From Cellvibrio sp. PSBB006 (GTDB lineage: Bacteria; Pseudomonadota; Gammaproteobacteria; Pseudomonadales; Cellvibrionaceae), in assembly GCF_002162135.1 (NCBI RefSeq), contig NZ_CP021382.1, positions 5,082,001 to 5,146,000 on the forward strand: a stretch of 64,000 bases of DNA, written 5' to 3'. A program made the translations under genes and the position numbers. The notes below the pieces were generated by a model. That model was not told the origin of the DNA and did not search any database. It was given only the letters and a program-made list of their open reading frames with translations. Shown here one piece after another: positions 57,350 through 64,000 of the stretch. Positions within the stretch are counted from its first letter, which is position 1; every line of letters begins with the position of its first letter.

Positions 57350-59886
57350 AGGTGATCCTGCCATTCAGTATTTTTTACCAGCAGTTGCGGGCTTTGGGTG
57401 TGATCAAAATAGCGCTGGCTGATTTCTTTGCCGGCAGCACCGACCAGATATTGAATGCGCGCGAGTAACTGATCCAACGGTTGCCGGATAGCGCTGTTAC
57501 TTTCGGCCAGGTTGGTCACATCACTTAACTTCAGGGCTGTGGTCGCTTCAAGCAATAACTTGCGTTCCCGCGTGAGTACGCCATGGGTATTGGGCAACTC
57601 GGTAAAGTGATATTCCAACTGCTCCAGTTGGTAAATCAACGAACGGGGATTCTTGCTGTTGAGCACCAGCATCTCCAGACCATTTTCCATGGTGATGCCA
57701 GTTTGGTAACGGCGGCGGTAGGGAATCAAGGCTTCGCCGCATTGCAGGGCGGACTCGATTAGCATGTCTTGCGGTGACTCATCGAATTTTGGAACCAGCA
57801 GGGCGCGCAATAAACTCACGATCTGCAAGGCGCGTTCGATACGCCGACCCATCTTGATGAAATGCCAACCATGGCCGCGCAACATGCTTTCATGAATTAA
57901 ACCGGCGAGGGCCAGCAGGGTAGTGACCAGCGGATCAAGCGCTTCTTCCGGAGCGGAAAGGGCGCCGGGTGTTAATGCCTTATTGAGTGCTTGCAGCTCA
58001 TCGCCAATGTCATTGATAACCCGTTGGGTATCGCTGGAGAGTTGTTCCTTGACTTGCTCAGCCGCGTTGATCATCGCCGTTAGGCTGTGGGCGACACTGC
58101 CGGCGCGATTCATGTCGAGCAGGATGGATAACATCTCCGGTTCCGGATCACTGAACAGTGTGGGATTTTCGGCGGCAAAACCGGGATAGGTATAGGTAAC
58201 GTGGGTCACTGCACTCAGCAGTGAGCGATACACCGGATCGGGCAAACTCTCGGATTTATTCAGTTGTATAAACACCGTGCGCAACAAGCGCAATGCGGAT
58301 TCTGCCCGCTCGGCATAGCGGCCCATCCAGAATAAATTTTCCACCACACGACTGGGTAGCTCGCTGGTGGTTTCCTGGGGCTGGTATTTTTCGCTGCTGC
58401 GCAAGGTGACCAGCTTTTCCGGTTCAGTGGCCAGTACCCAGGTGTCCTTTGATACCGAGCCGCGCTGGTTAGAAATAATTTTTTCGGTGGAATCGAGATT
58501 GACGCGGGTTAAACCGCCGGGCAATACCGCGTAAGAAGATTCGCTTGCCACAGCAAAGGTGCGCAGGATAGTGGCGCGCGGCTGGATAGCACCTTGATGC
58601 CAGGTGGGCGTATAGGCACAGGGAATATATTCCTGGGCAACGTATTGCAGCGGATTTTTGCGGATGCGATTTTTCCACGCCTGCAATTTTTTTTCGTCCA
58701 GTTCTGCACCGTAGACTTCATATAATCCCGGCCGGCGATAGGTGGGTTTGATCAGTAACGTGTGCAGGTTTTCGCACACGTAATCCAGATCTTCCTCATT
58801 GCCACACCACCAGGTTTTTACCGAATCCATTTGCAAATCACGACCCAGTAAATGCCGCGCAATGGCCGGGAGATAACCCAGCCACGCTGGATTTTCCAAT
58901 ACGCTTGAGCCCAGTGGATTGGCGATGGCGACGTTGCCCATACGCGCGGCGTCGAGTAAGCCGGGGACACCCAATTGTGAATCGCCTTTTAATTCCACCG
59001 GGTCGCAATACACATCGTCGACACGGCGCAGAATCACATCCACACGCTTTAATCCGTCCAGTGATTTCATCCACACAAAACCGTCGCGCACCGTCAGATC
59101 ACCGCCCTGAACCAGATTAAACCCGAGATAGTTGGCGAGGTACGCGTGTTCAAAATAGGTTTCATTGTAGGCGCCGGGCGTTAACACAACGATGCGCGCG
59201 ATGCCGCCGTTCGGGTTAATGTCTTGCAGCTTTTGGCGCAGGCGGGCAAAGAATAATGAGAGGCGGTGGACGTGGCTATCGCGGAACAGGCTGGGAAACA
59301 CGCGACTCATCACTGTGCGATTCTCCAGCGCATAACCGGCACCGGACGGTGCCTGGGTACGATCGGCCATGACCTTCATGGCGCCATCAGGTCCGCGTAC
59401 CAGGTCTACACCGTGCAGGATCATTTGGTGTTCGCCTTTCAGCTTCAATCCATGGCACGCCCGCAGAAAGCCAGCGTGGGAATAAATCAGCTCTGGCGGA
59501 ATCACGCGTTGTTTTATTAAAGAACGCGGCCCGTACACGTCTTCAAGTATCAGATTGAATAATTCAGCGCGCTCCACCAGGGCACTTTCTACCTGGCTCC
59601 ATTCTTCACTGTCGATCAGCAGGGGAATTGGATTGAGCTGCCAGGTCTGGTTATTGGCGGGATCGTTATAAACCTTGTAGGTAGCGCCGTCGTCACGCAG
59701 GATGCGTTGGGCCTTAATCTGCCGCTCTTCAATCCCTTCCAGGCCGAGGGTTTGCATGCTTTCCAGCAGGTAGCGCCAATGCGAGCGAATGTCGCCGCGC
59801 GGCGAATAGGCTTCATCTACCCCATGGTTGAGGAAGGGATAATCAAGGCTGTGAGTGACAGCTTTCATCGGCTCTGACGGATTCAT
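57346..59886 (-). CDS. Circularly permuted ATP-grasp / alpha-E fusion protein
   Basis: 846 residues. The first about 500 are a circularly permuted ATP-grasp (DUF404/407): GVDLVRGPDGAMKVMADRTQ, PGAYNETYFEHAYLANYLG, VDVILRRVDD, LLIKPTYRRPG, YVAQEYIPCA. From about 508 an all-helical alpha-E (DUF403) domain begins (SRVVENLFWMGRYAERAESA). In many genomes these are two genes; here they are fused. ATP-grasp enzymes form amide or peptide bonds through acyl-phosphates, so a ligase role is predicted but unproven. It is coupled to the downstream transglutaminase gene by GTGA; a 222-bp gap separates it from the upstream gene. Confidence 0.92.
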   Translation of the reverse strand: MNPSEPMKAVTHSLDYPFLNHGVDEAYSPRGDIRSHWRYLLESMQTLGLEGIEERQIKAQRILRDDGATYKVYNDPANNQTWQLNPIPLLIDSEEWSQVESALVERAELFNLILEDVYGPRSLIKQRVIPPELIYSHAGFLRACHGLKLKGEHQMILHGVDLVRGPDGAMKVMADRTQAPSGAGYALENRTVMSRVFPSLFRDSHVHRLSLFFARLRQKLQDINPNGGIARIVVLTPGAYNETYFEHAYLANYLGFNLVQGGDLTVRDGFVWMKSLDGLKRVDVILRRVDDVYCDPVELKGDSQLGVPGLLDAARMGNVAIANPLGSSVLENPAWLGYLPAIARHLLGRDLQMDSVKTWWCGNEEDLDYVCENLHTLLIKPTYRRPGLYEVYGAELDEKKLQAWKNRIRKNPLQYVAQEYIPCAYTPTWHQGAIQPRATILRTFAVASESSYAVLPGGLTRVNLDSTEKIISNQRGSVSKDTWVLATEPEKLVTLRSSEKYQPQETTSELPSRVVENLFWMGRYAERAESALRLLRTVFIQLNKSESLPDPVYRSLLSAVTHVTYTYPGFAAENPTLFSDPEPEMLSILLDMNRAGSVAHSLTAMINAAEQVKEQLSSDTQRVINDIGDELQALNKALTPGALSAPEEALDPLVTTLLALAGLIHESMLRGHGWHFIKMGRRIERALQIVSLLRALLVPKFDESPQDMLIESALQCGEALIPYRRRYQTGITMENGLEMLVLNSKNPRSLIYQLEQLEYHFTELPNTHGVLTRERKLLLEATTALKLSDVTNLAESNSAIRQPLDQLLARIQYLVGAAGKEISQRYFDHTQSPQLLVKNTEWQDHL

Positions 59887-59927
59887 GAATAAAGTGACCT
59901 GGATGTGGCTTGTCCGGCGGTGGCGTT

Positions 59928-59973
59928 ACAATTCGCATTGTATGCTTTTTATACATGTTGTAGGCGGAATTGT
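59928..59973. repeat. Nested inverted repeat in the operon gap
   Basis: Arms ACAATTCGC and GGCGGAATTGT enclose TGTAT / ATACA. It lies in the 222-bp gap between the DUF2126 protein gene and the ATP-grasp gene. The rest of the gap shows no gene. It could be an operator, an RNA hairpin or an attenuation site. Confidence 0.4.
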
Positions 59974-60108
59974 GGCATGTTAATCGATGCTTGCCCAATA
60001 CCTTTGGAGCAAGCAGTAGCGATTCGACCCAAGGCCAGGCTACAGATTCAGCCATGTAGTCAGAACCGACACAGCAGCGCGCGTTAGCCAACATAGGCCA
60101 ACTCACCG

Positions 60109-63100
60109 TCAGCGTCGCAAATCCAGTGTGTACGGGTATTCACCAGCAGGCTCTTCTGGCGGCGGTGCCATAGGGCGCGGTGGGTGTTTATGTTCAAAGA
60201 ACTCGCGCAAGATTTTCCCTGCCGGTGTCGTCGGTAACGGGCCCGGTGTGTGGCCAAAGTCAAAGAAACGGTTGCCGCGCCGGGATTCCGCTTCATTGGC
60301 ATTCACCGGAAAGCGTTCATAGCTGCGTCCGCCGGGGTGGCTGACATGGTAAGAACAACCCCCGATGCTTTTGCCGTTCCAGGTATCGATCAGGTCGAAC
60401 GTCAAGGGCGAGTGTATCCCGATGGTGGGGTGCAACGCCGAAGGCGGCTGCCAGGCACGATAGCGGACCCCGCCGACAAATTCACCCTGCTTGCCAGTAG
60501 CATTCAGGCAGACCCGTCGGCCATTGCAGGCCAGCAGGTACCGCCCCGGCGTGAGTCCGGTTACCTTGACCTGCAAGCGCTCGACGGAGGAGTCCACGTA
60601 GCGCGCGGTGCCGAAGCTGGTAACTTCTTCGCCCAACACATGCCAGGGCTCTATAGCCCAGCGCAATTCAATGGCGATATCGTCCAGTTGTACCCGTCCG
60701 TAGTGAGGGAAGCGAAACTCTTCAAACGCCGCCAGCCATTCCAGCTGGAAGGGATAACCCTGCTGATTGAGGTCGTTCACTACATCGCGCAGGTCTTCCC
60801 ACACGTAGTGCGGCAACATGAATTTGTCATGCAGCAGGGTGCCCCAGCGTACCAGCGGCTGATGATAGGGTTTCTCCCAGAAACGACTGATCAGGGCGCG
60901 CAGCAGCAGGATCTGTACCAGTGACATACGGGCGTGGGGCGGCATCTCGAACCCGCGAAATTCCAGCAGACCCTGGCGACCGCTGGCGGTGCCGGGTGCA
61001 TAGAGTTTGTCGATGCAGAACTCAGCGCGGTGGGTGTTGCCGGTGATATCAATCAGCAGGTTGCGCATCAGCCGATCTACCAGCCAAGGCTGATCGACGA
61101 TGCCATCGGGCATGTGATTGAAAGCGATTTCCAGTTCATACAAGGCTTCATCGCGCCCTTCGTCCACCCGCGGCGATTGGCTGGTGGGGCCAATAAACAA
61201 GCCGGAAAATAAATAGGACAATCCAGGGTGGTGCTGCCAGAAGGTGACCAGGCTGCGCAGCAGATCAGGCCGCCGCAAAAATGGGCTGTCGGCGGGCGTA
61301 GGGCCGCCGAAGGTCACATGGTTGCCGCCGCCGGTTCCGGAATGGCGGCCATCGAGCATGAATTTCTCCGTGGCGAGTCGCGCTTGACGCGCATCCTCAT
61401 ACAGCGCTTCGGTGTTGGTAACCAGCTCCGGCCAATTGGAAACCGGATGAATATTCACTTCGATAACACCGGGGTCCGGCGTAATCAGGAACTTCTTCAG
61501 GCGATAGTCTTTAGGTGGTTCATAACCTTCGATCACTACCGGTATGTCCAGGGCGGCGGCGGTGTCTTCAATGGCTTCGATCAGGGCCACATAGTGTTCG
61601 AGGTAGGTCAGCGGCGGCATAAAAACATGCAGCCGGCCTTCGCGAGTTTCAAAGCACAGGGCTGTGCGGATGGCGTAACCTGCTTCCAGGGTGTTGGCGA
61701 ACGCTTGTTTTTTTGGCGTCGCTCCGCCGGTTTTGACGTAGGCCTGCCCGGCCTTGGCCAAGGGCGCTCGTTCCGCCAAAGGATCGGCCTCCGGTTGGTA
61801 GCGGTCATCGTCATACCTGGGTGACTCCACCGAACCAAGCGGCAGGCGTAAGCCTAGCGGTGAGTCGCCGGGGATCAGTAATAGATGATCAGTGCGCAAT
61901 TGCCAGCGGCCGGTAATCCAGCGCAGTTGGGGAAAATGCCATTCGATAGGCAATACAAAGCCGGTGGGCAAATTGAGTCCGCGCGTTAGCAGTTTGGCGA
62001 GGCGCCGCCGTTCAAGGCTGTCTTTCAGGTCGGCTTTGGTGGGATCAACATCCGGCGGCAATTGCTGCTCGGTCCACAGGTAGTAGAGCGTATCTTCATA
62101 AGCAGGCATCAGGTGTTCGGCGTTGACACCGAGCCGCTCACAAAAAGCGCCGGCAAATTGCTGCGCATCCTGATGATCAACACCGTAATCCTTATCAACT
62201 CTTGCCAGGTAGCGGTCGTCGCGCCAGAAAGGCTGGCCATCGGTGCGCCAGAAACAACCCAGCGCCCAACGCGGTATTTCCTCGCCCGGATACCACTTGC
62301 CCTGGCCATAATGCAGCAGACTGCCGGGGGCGAAGGTCTTGCGCATACGCAGCAGCAGGTCTTTGGCCAGTTTGAGTTTATCGGCGCCCAGAGCATCGGT
62401 ATTCCATTGGGCGGACTCCATATCATCGATCGATACGAAGGTCGGTTCACCGCCGGTGGTCAGGCGCACATCCTGCTGTTCCAGTTTCTGGTCGATCAGC
62501 GCGCCCAGCGCATTGATGGTGGTCCATTGTTCTTCGGTATAGGGCTTTGTTACGCGCGGGTCTTCCAGGATGCGGAAGACTTCATTGTGATAACTGAACG
62601 TCACTTCGCTTTTGCTGGTGGCGCCGGTGACCGGTGCGGCAGATATCGGGTCCGGGGTACAGGCCAGGGGAATATGCCCTTCAGCGGTCAGCAAACCTGA
62701 GGTGGGGTCCAATCCGATCCAGCCGGCGCCGGGGATAAACACCTCCGCCCAGGCATGCAGATCGGTGAAATCCTGCTCCGGTCCACTGGGGCCATCGAGC
62801 GCTTTGACATCGGACGTCAGCTGTACCAGGTAGCCAGAGGCAAAACGTGCGGCCAGCCCCAGATGACGCATCAGCTGAACCAGCAGCCAGGCCGTATCCC
62901 GACAGGAGCCCTTGGCCAGCGTCAGGGTTTCCTCGCAGGTTTGAATACCCGGCTCAAGCCGCACACCATAGCCAATATCGGCTTGCAGGCGTTGATTAAC
63001 CGCTACCAGGAAGTCATTGATAAGCCAGGGCGTCTCCGCGCGAGCCTTGGCCGTTAACTGATCGTAAATCTCTTCGCGCAAAGCCGTCAGTTTTGGACCG

Positions 63101-63468
63101 GATTCGGTCACCTCCAGATAAGGCACCAACTCGCGCCTTAACTGCTCGTCGTAGGCAAAGGGATAAAACTCGGCGTATTCCTCCACAAAAAAATCGAAGG
63201 GATTGATGGAGGTCATGTCCGCAATCACTTCGACGGTGAATTTCAGTTGTTTGGTTTGTTCGGGAAAGACCAGGCGCGCCTGGAAATTGCCGAAGGGATC
63301 TTGCTGCCAGTTGATGAAGTGCTCTGCCGGTTCGACCTTGAGCGAATAGCTGTGGATTTTTGCGCGGCTGTGGGGCGCCGGGCGCAGGCGCAGCACATGG
63401 GGAAATAAGGTTGTCAGCCGATCAAATGTGTATTCTGTTTCGTGATGAATTGCCACGCGGATGGCCAT
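60109..63468 (-). CDS. Transglutaminase / DUF2126 fusion protein
   Basis: 1119 residues. An N-terminal transglutaminase N-domain (about 1-120, VAIHHETEYTFDRL) and core with triad Cys189 (AKGSCRDTAW), His238 (DLHAWAEVF) and Asp254 (GLDPTSG) are followed by DUF2126 (about 300-1119), which contains DVRLTTGGEPTFVS, HYGQGKWYPGEEIPRWAL, SGTGGGNHVTFGG and FRGFEMPPHARM. DUF2126 resembles glutamine-synthetase/ATP-grasp-like amidoligases in published predictions, but no reaction is known. No signal peptide, so cytoplasmic. First gene of the leftward operon. Confidence 0.93.
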   Translation of the reverse strand: MAIRVAIHHETEYTFDRLTTLFPHVLRLRPAPHSRAKIHSYSLKVEPAEHFINWQQDPFGNFQARLVFPEQTKQLKFTVEVIADMTSINPFDFFVEEYAEFYPFAYDEQLRRELVPYLEVTESGPKLTALREEIYDQLTAKARAETPWLINDFLVAVNQRLQADIGYGVRLEPGIQTCEETLTLAKGSCRDTAWLLVQLMRHLGLAARFASGYLVQLTSDVKALDGPSGPEQDFTDLHAWAEVFIPGAGWIGLDPTSGLLTAEGHIPLACTPDPISAAPVTGATSKSEVTFSYHNEVFRILEDPRVTKPYTEEQWTTINALGALIDQKLEQQDVRLTTGGEPTFVSIDDMESAQWNTDALGADKLKLAKDLLLRMRKTFAPGSLLHYGQGKWYPGEEIPRWALGCFWRTDGQPFWRDDRYLARVDKDYGVDHQDAQQFAGAFCERLGVNAEHLMPAYEDTLYYLWTEQQLPPDVDPTKADLKDSLERRRLAKLLTRGLNLPTGFVLPIEWHFPQLRWITGRWQLRTDHLLLIPGDSPLGLRLPLGSVESPRYDDDRYQPEADPLAERAPLAKAGQAYVKTGGATPKKQAFANTLEAGYAIRTALCFETREGRLHVFMPPLTYLEHYVALIEAIEDTAAALDIPVVIEGYEPPKDYRLKKFLITPDPGVIEVNIHPVSNWPELVTNTEALYEDARQARLATEKFMLDGRHSGTGGGNHVTFGGPTPADSPFLRRPDLLRSLVTFWQHHPGLSYLFSGLFIGPTSQSPRVDEGRDEALYELEIAFNHMPDGIVDQPWLVDRLMRNLLIDITGNTHRAEFCIDKLYAPGTASGRQGLLEFRGFEMPPHARMSLVQILLLRALISRFWEKPYHQPLVRWGTLLHDKFMLPHYVWEDLRDVVNDLNQQGYPFQLEWLAAFEEFRFPHYGRVQLDDIAIELRWAIEPWHVLGEEVTSFGTARYVDSSVERLQVKVTGLTPGRYLLACNGRRVCLNATGKQGEFVGGVRYRAWQPPSALHPTIGIHSPLTFDLIDTWNGKSIGGCSYHVSHPGGRSYERFPVNANEAESRRGNRFFDFGHTPGPLPTTPAGKILREFFEHKHPPRPMAPPPEEPAGEYPYTLDLRR

Positions 63469-63932
63469 ACAGATTTTCCTTTATGCTCAACACAAGGGTT
63501 ACCCGGAACGGGCTGGATAATTGATGTTCGGCTCTTCCCTGCTTTATTCTGGTGCAGTAAACACCTTATCAATGAAATATTGATGATATCCACCGACGCT
63601 AAGCGTTGACCAATGCTGGCCATTGCGCAACGCAGCAAAGTGAAACACGGCTATACCAAACACAGCATAAACACATTTGCAGCTTACGCGCTTAACATTT
63701 AGCAACAACCAAGCAATAACCACACCACTCGCCGTAGGTCGGATTAGCCAACGGCGTAATCCGACAGCTTACGACCGGTCCGATAACGCATCTGAATGAC
63801 ATATCCTTTAATGCCCATCCAGACGACATCCTGCGCACTTGTATACTACAATTATTGAAAAAACTCGTTGTTGTCCGCAGCGGGCATTTTCTATGCACTT
63901 AACACCTATACCAATAAAAGAAGGCAGGACAC
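63469..63932. other. Intergenic region with divergent promoters
   Basis: 464 bp without a supported gene, between the leftward transglutaminase operon and the rightward gene at the edge. It holds a REP-like palindrome (63734-63766). It should contain promoters for both directions; TATACT at 63842 and TACAAT at 63847 are possible -10 sequences without good -35 partners. Confidence 0.6.
63734..63766. repeat. REP-like palindrome, copy 2
   Basis: GTAGGTCGGATTAGCC and GGCGTAATCCGACAG form an imperfect hairpin: GTCGGATTA pairs with TAATCCGAC. It shares its outer arms with the copy at 22170-22210; the inner GC stem is shorter. Confidence 0.75.
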
Positions 63933-64000
63933 ATGATAAGAAAAGTCAGTTATATGCTCCTTATTGCGCTGATCTGTACCACTGTCAGCGCCGACGAAAA
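63933..64000 (+). CDS. Secreted protein, N-terminus only (cut by window edge)
   Basis: The first 22 complete codons (MIRKVSYMLL ... TVSADE) look like a signal peptide with basic start, hydrophobic core and a VSA cleavage site. AAGGCAGGA lies a few bases before the ATG. The mature protein is outside the window, so no function can be given. Confidence 0.65.
   Translation, partial: MIRKVSYMLLIALICTTVSADE

Noticed and set aside
63692..63898. 68-codon leftward open frame near the right edge.
   Set aside because: It runs through the REP-like palindrome and has no domain or convincing ribosome site.

Overview
The window is a stretch of gammaproteobacterial chromosome of moderate GC content, almost entirely protein coding, with no rRNA, tRNA, CRISPR array, transposase or prophage that I could see. 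Gene order is Pseudomonas-like: mucD-lepA-lepB-DUF4845-rnc-era-recO; gacS divergent from cysM-rlmD-relA-mazG; tilS-pyrG-kdsA-eno-ftsB-ispD-ispF; truD-pcm-nlpD-rpoS-fdxA-mutS-pncC-recA-recX; roxA-GNAT-hypothetical. The blocks are joined differently from Pseudomonas itself (recO abuts gacS, mucD follows motY instead of mucC, surE is missing between truD and pcm, a lipoprotein gene splits recA from recX). This suggests a relative of Pseudomonadales/Cellvibrionales; Cellvibrio is my guess, made from synteny alone.

Layout. 1-2.0 kb: leftward, translationally coupled operon of a porin-like barrel, a half-size phosphate-binding-like periplasmic protein and a membrane sensor cut by the left edge. 2.2-6.2 kb: a lipoprotein, a tandem universal stress protein, a MaoC hydratase and pyrC-rnt. 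6.3-14.5 kb: motY, then mucD (with a candidate AlgU/sigma-E promoter) and the lepA to recO group for protein export, RNA processing and ribosome assembly. 14.5-24.5 kb: gacS, cysM, rlmD, relA, mazG and an HD-GYP phosphodiesterase. 24.7-28.6 kb: greB, an S9 peptidase and tilS. 28.7-39.2 kb: nucleotide, LPS-precursor, glycolytic, division and isoprenoid genes, then tRNA/protein modification and nlpD-rpoS. 39.4-45.7 kb: fdxA, mutS, pncC, LexA-controlled recA and recX. 46-51 kb: an RND efflux adaptor/pump pair followed by a LamG-like lipoprotein. 51-56.4 kb: proS, a HIT protein, an HU protein with a histone-H1-like tail, and the roxA group. 56.5-63.5 kb: a leftward operon of two transglutaminase-fold proteins flanking a circularly permuted ATP-grasp/alpha-E fusion, a predicted peptide or amide-bond system with no established function. 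The right edge holds the start of a secreted protein gene.

Two observations stand out. One is a pair of long hairpin repeats (about 24.5 and 53.4 kb) with identical architecture, compensatory base changes in the stems, and the same placement between convergent gene ends. The other is the transglutaminase/ATP-grasp/alpha-E operon. Two copies of a shorter REP-like palindrome (22.2 and 63.7 kb) form a second repeat family.
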